Positions 1 through 8,297 of a stretch of DNA of 64,000 nt are shown piece by piece. The notes under the pieces were generated by a model. It saw only the letters and a list, made by a program, of their open reading frames with translations. It did not search any database and was not told where the DNA came from. Source of the stretch: Paenibacillus sp. MMS20-IR301. GTDB lineage: Bacteria > Bacillota > Bacilli > Paenibacillales > Paenibacillaceae. Position 1 is the first letter of the stretch, and the number at the start of each line of letters is the position of its first letter. Both the position numbers and the translations under genes were made by a program. The DNA is taken from contig NZ_CP135275.1 of assembly GCF_032302195.1 (NCBI RefSeq), forward strand, positions 3,906,001-3,970,000. Direction: 5' to 3'.

Positions 1-136
1 CACCGGATGCCCCCATAATAATGGTGAAATCACCGGATACGATATCCAGATCAAGATTCTTCAGCACATGCTGCTGTAATCCCCCGCTGGAGAACGTCTT
101 GCTGAGCTTCCGGGTTGTAATCATTACCTGACTCAT
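1..136 (-). CDS. ABC transporter ATP-binding protein, N-terminal fragment
   Basis: The first 45 residues of an ATPase are visible. The start is ATG with AGGGGG upstream, and the frame reads MSQVMITTRKLSKTF and then IIMGASG, the start of a Walker A loop, where the window ends. The wording resembles LolD/MacB/BceA-type ATPases, which energise FtsX-like permeases for antibiotic or lipoprotein export; that is a family inference from a short fragment. It lies 115 bp downstream of a two-component operon on the same strand. Paired direct repeats in that gap suggest control by the adjacent OmpR-type regulator. Confidence 0.8.
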   Translation of the reverse strand, partial: MSQVMITTRKLSKTFSSGGLQQHVLKNLDLDIVSGDFTIIMGASG

Positions 137-200
137 AACCTGACCCCCTGACTATTGAGACTGCCGGCCTGCTGCAGTCCCTGTAGTCTTATCTTAGCCT

Positions 201-235
201 GCGAAATCTTAACGGGTCTTTACGCAATTCTTAAC
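201..235 (-). promoter_or_regulatory. Direct-repeat operator upstream of the ABC ATPase gene
   Basis: Read on the minus strand, GTTAAGAATTGCG (223-235) and GTTAAGATTTCGC (201-213) are imperfect direct repeats set 22 bp apart, about two helical turns. OmpR/PhoB-class regulators commonly bind such tandem repeats. The site lies between the kinase gene and the ABC ATPase gene, so the regulator at 1527-2204 is the natural candidate. Binding is inferred, not shown. Confidence 0.45.
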
Positions 236-251
236 CAATTCTGAAATCTTC

Positions 252-1520
252 TTAGACGACAGGCAATTGCAGCCTCACCATGAAGCCGCCTTCCACATTG
301 CTGCAGCTTAAGCTTCCGGACATCCGGGCCATCAGATATTGACAGATATACAGGCCGAGTCCGGTACCGCTTTTGCCTGCCGCATTGCCCGCCCGGTAGA
401 ATTTATTGCAGAGCAGCGGAAGCTCCCCGGGATCAACCCCTTGTCCATAATCCCTGAACGCAATCTCCAGAAAAGCCCCCTCAAGGCTCGAGGATACACT
501 GATTGAGGTTCCGGCATACTTATAGGCATTGCTTATCACATTATCAATGACCTGTATAATCCGCTGAATATCTGCCGCAATCAGACATTCAGGAACAGGC
601 GCGATAACAGCCAGGCTGTTGTAATCGGCCTGCCGGATCATATCCGCCAGTACTCCGCTCGGCTGCTCAGTGACGGTGACGCTTAACTCCTGCAGCTCTT
701 CCAGCGTTGCACTGAACATATTGGTAATCAGCGTGTTGATCTGATCAGCCTTGGCGTTAATGACCTCCAGCTGCCGCTTATCCGCTGCTGCCGCAGCTTT
801 CACAAGCATCACTTCCGTGACCGCCTTGATCGATGCGAGCGGGGTCTTGATATCATGGCTGAGCGAAGCGACCAATTCCTTCTTGCTCTGATTCGCTGCC
901 CGTTCATTCTCGCGGGCTTTCGCCAGCTCTTCCCTCATCAGATCAAAGCTCTCTGCGAATGCCCCGAAGCCGTTGCCTCTGTCCATTTCGAGCGGCATAT
1001 CCAGCTTGCCCTCCGCCACATGCCGGGCGAACGCCTGCAGCTTGCGGAACGGGCGGAAGATCGCCCTGTCGATATACTCCGCATAAATCATGCAGAACAA
1101 AGCAATACAGACCAGGATGACACCGATATACGCGAACAGCTTGTCCTTGTAAAGATTCCACTTTTCATCCGTATGGTTATAAATAATCAGCTGCCCCAGC
1201 CGGGTTCCGTCCTGGCTGATATCCACAATCGTATCCCGGTTACGGACTGCTGCATCAACTGTCTCATTCAGCCCGCGTCTTGTGGCCCCGGCCAGACCTC
1301 CGTTCAGATCCAGTACCACATAGTCCAGCCCATACTGCAGTCCCGGCAGTTCCGGATGTTCCCGGCTTCCCCAATGCTCGGCAAGGGTCTCTGTTATATC
1401 ATTCACCGCCACCAGATCAAGTCCCGGCTCCCTGTCGCTGTAGAACGAATAGAGAACAGCACTGACACCGATGATCAGCAGGGCCACAAATACAGCGGTT
1501 ACCCGCTTAATTCTCATCAT
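252..1520 (-). CDS. Membrane sensor histidine kinase
   Basis: This 422-aa class I kinase has an N-terminal membrane segment at about residues 7-26 and an extracytoplasmic region of about 100 residues. A second membrane segment follows at about 129-148, then a HAMP-like linker. The HisKA motif LSHDIKTPLAS carries phospho-acceptor His222, and the C-terminal HATPase domain includes GTGLGLYICQYLM. The start is ATG ATG after AGAGGTGG; the second ATG (1517) has the better spacing. It begins 6 bp after the response regulator stop, so the two are co-transcribed and are probably cognate partners. The signal it senses cannot be read from the sequence. The ABC gene downstream suggests antibiotic or envelope stress. 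Confidence 0.9.
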   Translation of the reverse strand: MMRIKRVTAVFVALLIIGVSAVLYSFYSDREPGLDLVAVNDITETLAEHWGSREHPELPGLQYGLDYVVLDLNGGLAGATRRGLNETVDAAVRNRDTIVDISQDGTRLGQLIIYNHTDEKWNLYKDKLFAYIGVILVCIALFCMIYAEYIDRAIFRPFRKLQAFARHVAEGKLDMPLEMDRGNGFGAFAESFDLMREELAKARENERAANQSKKELVASLSHDIKTPLASIKAVTEVMLVKAAAAADKRQLEVINAKADQINTLITNMFSATLEELQELSVTVTEQPSGVLADMIRQADYNSLAVIAPVPECLIAADIQRIIQVIDNVISNAYKYAGTSISVSSSLEGAFLEIAFRDYGQGVDPGELPLLCNKFYRAGNAAGKSGTGLGLYICQYLMARMSGSLSCSNVEGGFMVRLQLPVV

Positions 1521-1526
1521 CCACCT

Positions 1527-2204
1527 CTACTCTGCCTCAAAAATATACCCGGTTCCCCAGAGCGTCTTGATAAACTGCGGCTCATTGGGACTTGCTTCAA
1601 TCTTCTCGCGCAGCCTGCGGATATGTACATTCAAGGTTCCGTCGCCGGTAATGGCGTCATTCCAGACATTCGTAAATAATTCCTCCTTGGAGAGCGGGCG
1701 GTTCCTGTTCTGCAGCAGATAGGAGAGCAGCTTGTATTCCATTGCCTTCAACTTAATCTCCTGTCCGTTATTCGTCAGCTTCTCCGTAACCCGGTCCAGC
1801 CTGAAGCACCCGAAGCTTGCCGCATCAGCATCACCGCGGTAGCGCTTCAGCACTGTTTTTACTTTGGCCAAAATAATACTGAGCGCATACGGCTTCTGGA
1901 TATAATCATCCCCGCCGACATTCAGGGCCAGCAGCACATCATCATCACTGGTCCGCGCACTGATGAACAGGATCGGAATGTTCGTCTCAGCCCGCAGTCT
2001 CCGGCAGATCTCGAATCCCGAGGAGCCTTGTCCGAGGTTAATATCAAGCAGAAGCAAATCAGCTTCATGCCGGTCAAAAAAAGCAAAACAGGCCTCCTCA
2101 TCTGCCGCCCAGCAGGTGTTCACCCCAAACATATTCAAGTACTCGCAGGTACTTCTCGACAGCGCCTCTTCATCATCAACGATCAGGCAGTCATACTTCG
2201 CCAT
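1527..2204 (-). CDS. OmpR/PhoB-family response regulator
   Basis: The protein is 225 aa from the start MAKYDCLIVDDEEA. The receiver domain has the acidic pair in VDDEE, phospho-acceptor Asp54 in LLLDINLG, and the conserved Lys in YIQKP. A C-terminal winged-helix DNA-binding domain ends with the typical IKTLWGTGYIFE. An upstream in-frame start at 2237 is possible. ATG 2204 is preferred because it overlaps the Nudix stop as TAATG, an arrangement for translational coupling, and begins exactly where the receiver fold begins. It probably controls the ABC transporter downstream through the direct repeats at 201-235. Confidence 0.92.
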   Translation of the reverse strand: MAKYDCLIVDDEEALSRSTCEYLNMFGVNTCWAADEEACFAFFDRHEADLLLLDINLGQGSSGFEICRRLRAETNIPILFISARTSDDDVLLALNVGGDDYIQKPYALSIILAKVKTVLKRYRGDADAASFGCFRLDRVTEKLTNNGQEIKLKAMEYKLLSYLLQNRNRPLSKEELFTNVWNDAITGDGTLNVHIRRLREKIEASPNEPQFIKTLWGTGYIFEAE

Positions 2205-2674
2205 TAACGGAATACTCCGATTTCTCCTGATTGCCAATCATCGAAAGCATCTTGATGCTGCTGTGCGAATAAAGCTGGAAGGCCATCTTTGGGGAAGTAT
2301 CTTAACTCCAATGTTTCGTTACCGTCTGTGGCAAGTTCACCTGCAACGGGCCTGCATTGGAAGAAGAACGCAATGGTTTGAGCCTTATCGCCACCAGGAT
2401 ACTGATGAAAGTATTTTGTGTAAACACCAATCATGTGTTCTGCTTCGACCTTCACCCCCGTTTCTTCGAGTATCTCACGAATTGCTGTTTCTTCGGCAGA
2501 CTCACCCAATTCCATCGCTCCTCCAGGAAACCCCCAGGCATTGCTGTCACCGCGCCTTTGCAGCAAAACCTCATTGCGCTCATTGCATACTATTCCTCCG
2601 GCAAAGTTGAGGAAAATCAAATCATGGCTTACCTTGCTTCTAATCCACTTTATATAATTTGGTTTTTCAGTCAC
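2204..2674 (-). CDS. Nudix hydrolase
   Basis: This 156-aa protein has a complete Nudix box at residues 52-74: Gly52, Glu58, then REILEETGV, matching GX5EX7REUXEEXGU. Such enzymes cleave nucleoside diphosphates linked to another moiety (for example NTPs, ADP-ribose or sugar nucleotides) with Mg2+. The substrate is not evident. A TTG at 2692 opens the frame, but GTG 2674 is the likely start because AGAGGGG sits 7 nt ahead of it. It lies 24 bp after the soluble kinase stop and overlaps the response regulator by 1 nt. An enzyme embedded in a signalling operon is unusual and may process a nucleotide signal or may simply be a passenger. Confidence 0.9.
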   Translation of the reverse strand: MTEKPNYIKWIRSKVSHDLIFLNFAGGIVCNERNEVLLQRRGDSNAWGFPGGAMELGESAEETAIREILEETGVKVEAEHMIGVYTKYFHQYPGGDKAQTIAFFFQCRPVAGELATDGNETLELRYFPKDGLPALFAQQHQDAFDDWQSGEIGVFR

Positions 2675-2698
2675 AAAAAAGCCCCTCTGCAAATGTTC

Positions 2699-3892
2699 TC
2701 AAATACACTGCCCCATCTCTACTCCGCTTACCCACGGCAATTTCACGCTGACGCTGGTTCCTGCACTCACTACGGAATCGACCGCAATCTGCCCTCCGCT
2801 GGCTTCGATTAGCTGCTTGCAAATGGACAGGCCGATGCCTGTGCCTTTGGGCTTCGTGGTGAAGAAGGGATCGAAGATCCGCGTTAATTTATCCTGCGGA
2901 ATTCCTTCCCCGTTATCACTGAACACCAGCAATACCTCATTTGTGTCGGCAAGCGTAGTGATTGCAATAACAATTGTGCCTCTGCAGGCAGTGAAGGAAT
3001 CAATACTGTTCTTGAGAATATTCAGGAAGACCTGCTCCAGCTGGGAAGCACTTCCGAATGTGAGTATGCTCTCCTGGGAATAATCCACGACCAGCGTAAT
3101 ATCACCGCTTAGTATCAGCTGATTCACAATATTGTTAACCCTATGTATAACCTCGATTATATTAAATACGGCACCTGAATTATGCATTCCATCCCCTTTA
3201 CGGGACAGCATCAGGAAATCCGTAACGAGACCGTTAAGGGTATCAATCTCTTTGATTGTAATATCAAGATAAGCCCGCAGCTCGTCAGTCTTAACCTCCG
3301 GCTCATACAGCCTGTGGTGGATCAGCTGGGCGAAGCCTTTAATAGAAGCAAGCGGATTGCGGATTTCATGCGCCATTCCTGCAGCCATTTGCCCCATGAC
3401 GGCAATCTTTTGCTCATGCAGACTGTCGATCTGCTGGTTCTTGTTGCAGGAATATCCGCGGGCAAACCCGCTGAACCGGGTCCAGTTGCATTCCATCAGC
3501 CGGTTATAGAAAAACAGCCGCTGCTCTGATTCGTCCACGAGCTGTTCAATAATGCCGAACATCACATTCTGAGCGGTTAAGTTCAGGTCTTTACTCATCT
3601 CAAGCATGCTGTCAAAATGATCCCCGAAGATCTCAGCAGTATAGCTCCCCTGCTCGAACCCTTCTTGTTCCTGCATAATCAGGCTCTGATTGTACTCGTC
3701 AGGAGACAGGAATAAGGCTTCCACAATGTATTTCAATGCCCTGCTGAATGTTAAATCCAACAATTCTTTATGCATTTCTACAAACCAGGCAAATTCGGTA
3801 TTTTGCAGCAGCATCGATTGGTAATGCCTTTCCAGAATGGTGGATATGGACATGTTTAATGACGAACGCAGCGTCTGTTCATGATATGCCAT
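2699..3892 (-). CDS. Soluble sensor histidine kinase
   Basis: The protein is 397 aa with no membrane segment. Residues 1-160 form a mostly helical input region of unrecognised family. The HisKA motif GMAHEIRNPLASIKGF places the phospho-acceptor at His175, and a HATPase domain with DNGEGIPQDK and GTGIGLSICKQL follows. The HEIRNPL H-box is the type found in sporulation and NtrB-like kinases. The start ATG follows GAGGGAGG. It is the first gene of a four-gene run that contains a second kinase but only one response regulator. It may therefore feed the same regulator, or phosphorylate an unlinked partner such as a sporulation phosphorelay protein; the latter is inference. Confidence 0.88.
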   Translation of the reverse strand: MAYHEQTLRSSLNMSISTILERHYQSMLLQNTEFAWFVEMHKELLDLTFSRALKYIVEALFLSPDEYNQSLIMQEQEGFEQGSYTAEIFGDHFDSMLEMSKDLNLTAQNVMFGIIEQLVDESEQRLFFYNRLMECNWTRFSGFARGYSCNKNQQIDSLHEQKIAVMGQMAAGMAHEIRNPLASIKGFAQLIHHRLYEPEVKTDELRAYLDITIKEIDTLNGLVTDFLMLSRKGDGMHNSGAVFNIIEVIHRVNNIVNQLILSGDITLVVDYSQESILTFGSASQLEQVFLNILKNSIDSFTACRGTIVIAITTLADTNEVLLVFSDNGEGIPQDKLTRIFDPFFTTKPKGTGIGLSICKQLIEASGGQIAVDSVVSAGTSVSVKLPWVSGVEMGQCI

Positions 3893-3965
3893 TTTCTGCC
3901 TCCCTCTATTTTATGATTGTATTCCATGGAGGAGGGTGTTTTCCTGCTTGCGGACAGAAAAAGTA

Positions 3966-4009
3966 ACACCCCAATCCATTCTGCCAGGGCAGAAACAGGC
4001 TTGAGGTGT
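3966..4009 (-). terminator. Rho-independent terminator after the BcrAB-like pair
   Basis: On the minus strand ACACCTCAA pairs with TTGGGGTGT around an inner hairpin (TTCTGCC with GGCAGAA) and is followed by TACTTTTTC. It sits just past the permease stop at 4029. Confidence 0.6.
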
Positions 4010-4028
4010 CAAATATAATGGAGGCGGG

Positions 4029-4982
4029 CTAAGCAATATCCCTCTTATGAAAAGAATAGCCGGCCAGCCCTAAGAATGCAGCAACATAGCAGGTGATGAT
4101 GAGCAGGCACTGCACCAAGGGAAACTGATTGATCTCAGCAATGGTGGCCCGGTTCTGGGAATGGGTTAGTTCAACGATGGCCGGCAGCAGAAATTTCACC
4201 ATACCCGTCCGTACATTGAGCAGTCCGATGAGCTGGGTTCCCAGTAAAGATATCACTAGCGTAATGCTGAGACTTAAGGTCGTGGACCGGAATACGGTAG
4301 CGAGCATAAAGGCAAGGGTCATGTAAGGAATATAATAGACCAGCGATAACAGACTGTTGCCCAGCATGAATACTGCGGTGCTCTTCTCGATCAGCTGCCC
4401 GTCCGCAAAGCTGTAAATGAACGGATTGCCGAATGGCTTAAACAGCATACTGAACGCAGCGTTAGTCAGCCAGGTAATCAGAAGAAACAGGCAGGAGGAG
4501 GCAAGTGTGCTGATATACTTTCCTATTAAGATTTGCGAGCGCCTGAAGGGATTCATCACCAGAAATTGAATCGTTCCGCTTTCGAACTCTTTGGCCATCG
4601 ACACCGCATAGATGACCGGAAAAACAACCAGAATCAGACCCAGCGCCCGAAGCGACAGCACGGAACTCATATACCCTGCCGCTGTACCAAAGCTGTAATC
4701 ATTCGCGGGGATAATATTGTTATCCAGATATGCCCTGTTCTCCTTCCACTGCTCTATGTATATATGATTAGCCGGGGACTGGCTGATTTGGGCTGCACTC
4801 ATCCCGAGCTGCTGCTCCAGCCCCTGATTGGCCGACTCCAGACTGGCTCTCCAATCCTCTGACGGGGCGGCAAGAAGCATAAATACAGAGACAAGCGCCA
4901 TAATGAGCAGCGAGCTGAACCAGCTTTTACTTCTGAAGAACTTATACATCTCCGCCTGTACCACCTGTATCACCGCGCTCAT
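4029..4982 (-). CDS. ABC-2 type transporter permease
   Basis: This 317-aa membrane protein has about six hydrophobic segments: one near residues 20-40, then a soluble loop of about 80 residues, then segments spread over residues 100-310. The large loop after the first segment and the charged FESGTIQFL motif are typical of BcrB/NatB-like permeases. Its ATG overlaps the ATPase stop by 4 nt (ATGA), so the two are translationally coupled. Together they probably form an exporter for a peptide antibiotic, lipid or small molecule. Substrate is unknown. Confidence 0.85.
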   Translation of the reverse strand: MSAVIQVVQAEMYKFFRSKSWFSSLLIMALVSVFMLLAAPSEDWRASLESANQGLEQQLGMSAAQISQSPANHIYIEQWKENRAYLDNNIIPANDYSFGTAAGYMSSVLSLRALGLILVVFPVIYAVSMAKEFESGTIQFLVMNPFRRSQILIGKYISTLASSCLFLLITWLTNAAFSMLFKPFGNPFIYSFADGQLIEKSTAVFMLGNSLLSLVYYIPYMTLAFMLATVFRSTTLSLSITLVISLLGTQLIGLLNVRTGMVKFLLPAIVELTHSQNRATIAEINQFPLVQCLLIITCYVAAFLGLAGYSFHKRDIA

Positions 4983-5881
4983 GGCTTCCCTCCGATTAAC
5001 GTCATGAATGTGTTCTCCAGTGAATTCCGCTCTTCCTTCATCTGCACAACCTTGATATTATGCTCTCTGAGCATTAATAGAATATCTGCGAAGGTATCCG
5101 GCCGGGTCCCGCTCAGAATAAGCGTATGCTCCTGCCTGATCTGCACAGCTCCGAAATGCTTCTTAATCAGCGCCAGCGCCTGAGTATCATCGGTAGTAGC
5201 CACACTCATATTCACCAGGCCCTCCGACGTATCCGCTCCAAGTTCCTTGATTTGCAGCAGCTCCCCTTGATTCATCAGGATTGCCCGGTCACAGATGGCC
5301 TCCAGCTCGTTCAGGGTATGGCTCGACAGAAATACAGCCGTTCCCGCACCAGCCATGTTCTTCAGCGTCTCTCGCAGCTCAGCCACCCCGCTGGGATCAA
5401 GGCCGTTAAACGGCTCATCCAGAATCAGCAGCGAAGGCTCGGCCAGAACCGCCTGGGCAAGACCTAACCGCTGCCGCATGCCCAGAGAGTAGGCTTTTAC
5501 CTTCTTGTGAATGGCTTCTGACAGCCCGAGCAGCTGAACAACTGCATGCAGCCTTTCCTGTGAAACCCGGCGGAGCTTGGCATAATAATTCAAGCACTGA
5601 TAACCCGTTAAGTATGGATAGAACAGCGGAGTCTCGATAATTGCCCCGACCTCTTTAATGTAACCGGCAAACTGCTGCTCAATATTCATCGTTTTGATGG
5701 AGATCGAACCGCCGGAAGCTCTGGATAAGCCGGTAATCAGCCTCATCAGGGTGGTCTTCCCTGCGCCGTTCGGGCCCACTAAGCCCACAATCTCACCAGC
5801 CTGTATCGAAAAGGTGAAATCCTTCAGAATCGCTTTGCCCTTAATGCTCTTGAACACCTGATTACATTGCAAGACCTGCAT
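4979..5881 (-). CDS. ABC transporter ATP-binding protein, BcrA/CcmA-like
   Basis: The 300-aa ATPase has Walker A GPNGAGKTT (residues 36-44), signature SLGMRQRLGLAQ, Walker B LLILDEPFNGLDP and H-loop SSHTL. The length and the C-terminal extension of about 80 residues match the BcrA family, whose members power ABC-2 permeases in bacitracin and lantibiotic self-protection. The start ATG follows GGGAG. It lies 59 bp downstream of the unrecognised gene at 5941-7230 on the same strand and may share its transcript. Confidence 0.92.
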   Translation of the reverse strand: MQVLQCNQVFKSIKGKAILKDFTFSIQAGEIVGLVGPNGAGKTTLMRLITGLSRASGGSISIKTMNIEQQFAGYIKEVGAIIETPLFYPYLTGYQCLNYYAKLRRVSQERLHAVVQLLGLSEAIHKKVKAYSLGMRQRLGLAQAVLAEPSLLILDEPFNGLDPSGVAELRETLKNMAGAGTAVFLSSHTLNELEAICDRAILMNQGELLQIKELGADTSEGLVNMSVATTDDTQALALIKKHFGAVQIRQEHTLILSGTRPDTFADILLMLREHNIKVVQMKEERNSLENTFMTLIGGKP

Positions 5882-5940
5882 GATGCTCCCGCTCCCTTCA
5901 CTTCTTCCCGCTATCCGTTGAAATACTCGAACAACCTCTG

Positions 5941-7230
5941 TTACTGCTTCGCAACCAGCGGCAGCAGATGGTCCTGTACGAGCGTCTGCAGGCTTGCGTG
6001 CAGAATGGCTTGGCTGCCGTATACCTGTGCACTGGGGAATGGCAGCAGATAGATATGCATAGTCTTGTTCTTCATCCGTGCCAGCGCCTTATTCATCATA
6101 ACTCCATGCCCCAGATCAACCGGCTCAAAATCAACCTTGAACATATGGGACAGCACCTGCTTCTTGAAGCCGTTCGCTCCGCCCAGTCCAATCAGCACGC
6201 CTGCCCGGGAATGCCCGAACGCTTGCAGCAATAGCTGTCTGCGCTGCTCGGCATCCTCGCTGTAATTGCTGAACTCGTCTTCCATTCCCGCTGCAAACTG
6301 ATTGTAGGCCCGGCTGTATCTGTTCTCAATGGTTGCGGTAACGGCATATTCATCATACCAGCCCCCCTCCTGGGGACGGGGAAGGTGGCGCCAATCCGTT
6401 AATGCAGTCTGTAAGCCTTCTCTAGGGCAGAACAGGCCTTCCAAGGCAAATCCTGAAATCTCCTGCCGTTTTTCTTTGGAGTCCACAGCTTCGAACCAAT
6501 CACTGACAGGAGCCGTAGAATGATTCTCCAGGGCAAGCACAATCCGGGCAATGCTCTTGAGGAATGAGCTGCGGACCTGATCGGATATCTTCGGGTCGGC
6601 TCCTTTGGCCCGCAGATATTCAATGATCTTGTCCCTCCCGCCCAAAGCTGACGGCTCCCAGTACCCTTGTGCCGGAGAGTCGCCGAAGATATAGCTGTAC
6701 CCGGAAGCACCCGGCGCTTTGCCAAAGGTATTGCAGCGCGCCTCTACATTAGCCTCAATACTGTATGTACCTGTTCCTTCTTCATTGCCGAAGAACAGAA
6801 TATCCGCCTCCGGGAAATTGCCGCAGCCGATATAGGAGAGCAGCTGCTTATATTGCTCCCTGCTGATTCTCCAGCCCGGGGTTTCGCTTTCGAGATAAGC
6901 TGCTTCCTGCTCCGTTTCTTCCTGAATTTCCCCCGTACCTGCAGAATGCTGTTCCTTCCCTTTGAATGCAAGCACTCCCTGTCCGGATGATTCAATAATC
7001 TCAAGCTCCTCCGGATAAAAGGCCCCTGCCTTGCACAGCTCCTGCGGGTGATGCACCTTATATAACCGGACGCGGACATAACCGTCCCGCTTGGACTCTG
7101 CCACAATTCCGGTTCGGTTATGTGTTACCAGATCAAGATTCTTCCCCTCATGCTTCCTAACACGGTCCACAATCTGCACTTTATCGCCTATATGAATCTT
7201 CGTCCCGGCGCGGTCAATGTAATATTCCAT
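5941..7230 (-). CDS. Protein of unknown function, possible UDG-like fold
   Basis: The product of 429 aa is not recognised. Residues 1-75 look like a small SH3-like barrel (IGDKVQIVDRV, then YVRVRLYKV), followed by an acidic linker. The central and C-terminal part has a Rossmann-like strand ending in ILFFGNEEGTGTYS and a late segment IYLLPFPSAQVYG. A glycine-acid loop early and a PxPS-type loop late recall the two active loops of uracil-DNA glycosylase-like folds, but this is weak. No signal peptide or membrane segment is present. The start ATG follows GGGGGAG. It lies upstream of the BcrAB-like pair and is divergent from the MerR gene. Confidence 0.7.
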   Translation of the reverse strand: MEYYIDRAGTKIHIGDKVQIVDRVRKHEGKNLDLVTHNRTGIVAESKRDGYVRVRLYKVHHPQELCKAGAFYPEELEIIESSGQGVLAFKGKEQHSAGTGEIQEETEQEAAYLESETPGWRISREQYKQLLSYIGCGNFPEADILFFGNEEGTGTYSIEANVEARCNTFGKAPGASGYSYIFGDSPAQGYWEPSALGGRDKIIEYLRAKGADPKISDQVRSSFLKSIARIVLALENHSTAPVSDWFEAVDSKEKRQEISGFALEGLFCPREGLQTALTDWRHLPRPQEGGWYDEYAVTATIENRYSRAYNQFAAGMEDEFSNYSEDAEQRRQLLLQAFGHSRAGVLIGLGGANGFKKQVLSHMFKVDFEPVDLGHGVMMNKALARMKNKTMHIYLLPFPSAQVYGSQAILHASLQTLVQDHLLPLVAKQ

Positions 7231-7403
7231 AGTTCTCCCCCTTCATTATTATTGCGTCATTCTACTAGATTATGGATGATCCATTCCAGTATTTTACTAT
7301 GAATGCCGCGTAATTCATACTGTACGAAACATGGCTTGTTGTTCTCCCTACCCCCGGAGCGGTATAATGGCTGGGAATTGCAGAGCGGAGGACGGTGCGC
7401 AGC

Positions 7404-8228
7404 ATGGATGACAGCAAGCTTTTTTCAATCGGTGAAATGTCCAAATTGCATAATCTCAGTATTCAGACCCTCCGTTATTATGACGAAATTGGTCTGCTGA
7501 TCCCTGCAAGAACCAGGGACAGCAGCGGATACCGATATTATTCGACCGGACAATTCGAACAGCTGAATACGATTCGTTATCTGAAGGAGTTGGGCTTCTC
7601 CCTGAAGGAAATCCGGTATCATCTGGAACACAGGGATATTGAGCAGTTCATGCAGCTGCTGGAGAAGCAGAAGGAGATTACGGAGAATAAGATCCGGGAG
7701 CTGCAGCGTACAGCAGATCAATTCGCCCACCGGATGCAGGAGATCCGGTGGGCGCAGAACCTCGGGGAGCAGGAGCTGGAGACCGTGTACGTCCGCACAC
7801 TCCCCCGGAGAAGCATTGTCCGGTTACAGCACAGGATCACTTCAGAGCCGGAGCTGGAAATTTGCCTGCGCCAGCTGGAGAACAGGTCGGGCATCCGCTT
7901 CTCCTTCATCGGCGGGGTTGGCCTGACGATTAGCAGTGAGCATGTGCGGGAGTACAAATTCCGGGAGTACAACTTTATCTTCATTCTAACGGGAGAGAGG
8001 GATCACAGGGCTGATACCGCAAGCTTGCTGCCGGAGGGGAATTATGCCTGTATTCATTACAGAGGCCCGCGCAGCCTGGCTCCGGATTATTACGAGATAC
8101 TGCTTGCGGAGATCGGGCGCAGGGGCCTGGAGATTGCGGGGGATTCCATCGAACGGACACTGATTGACCAGTATATTTCCCGGGATCCGCAGGATCATAT
8201 TACAGAAATTCAGATCCCGGTCAAATGA
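7404..8228 (+). CDS. MerR-family regulator with GyrI-like effector domain
   Basis: This 274-aa regulator starts MDDSKLFSIGEMSKL. It has a MerR winged-helix domain (TLRYYDEIGLLIPA, residues about 20-35), a coiled-coil dimerisation helix at about 75-110, and a C-terminal half of about 150 residues resembling the GyrI-like multidrug-binding domain of BmrR. A GTG at 7395 is also in frame, but ATG 7404 is better placed after GGAGGA. BmrR-type proteins activate exporter genes when they bind lipophilic cations. The exporter gene immediately downstream has a MerR-type promoter, so it is the likely target. Confidence 0.9.
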   Translation: MDDSKLFSIGEMSKLHNLSIQTLRYYDEIGLLIPARTRDSSGYRYYSTGQFEQLNTIRYLKELGFSLKEIRYHLEHRDIEQFMQLLEKQKEITENKIRELQRTADQFAHRMQEIRWAQNLGEQELETVYVRTLPRRSIVRLQHRITSEPELEICLRQLENRSGIRFSFIGGVGLTISSEHVREYKFREYNFIFILTGERDHRADTASLLPEGNYACIHYRGPRSLAPDYYEILLAEIGRRGLEIAGDSIERTLIDQYISRDPQDHITEIQIPVK

Positions 8229-8232
8229 ATTC

Positions 8233-8263
8233 TTGACTCTCCTGTTACTGGAGGGTCTATTTT
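8233..8263 (+). promoter_or_regulatory. MerR-type promoter/operator of the RhtB exporter gene
   Basis: TTGACT (8233-8238) and TATTTT (8258-8263) are separated by 19 bp, the over-long spacer that MerR proteins correct by twisting DNA. The spacer contains GACTCTCC (8235-8242) and GGAGGGTC (8250-8257), an inverted repeat matching at 7 of 8 positions around a 7-bp centre. The layout matches known BmrR/MerR targets. Confidence 0.85.
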
Positions 8264-8297
8264 TATATTCATAGTTCAATTTGAGAGGAGTTATATC

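Noticed and set aside
855..1679. Long plus-strand frame of 274 codons
   Set aside because: It is antisense to the membrane kinase and the response regulator, whose motifs are clear. The translation is Pro/Gln/His-rich with no domain.
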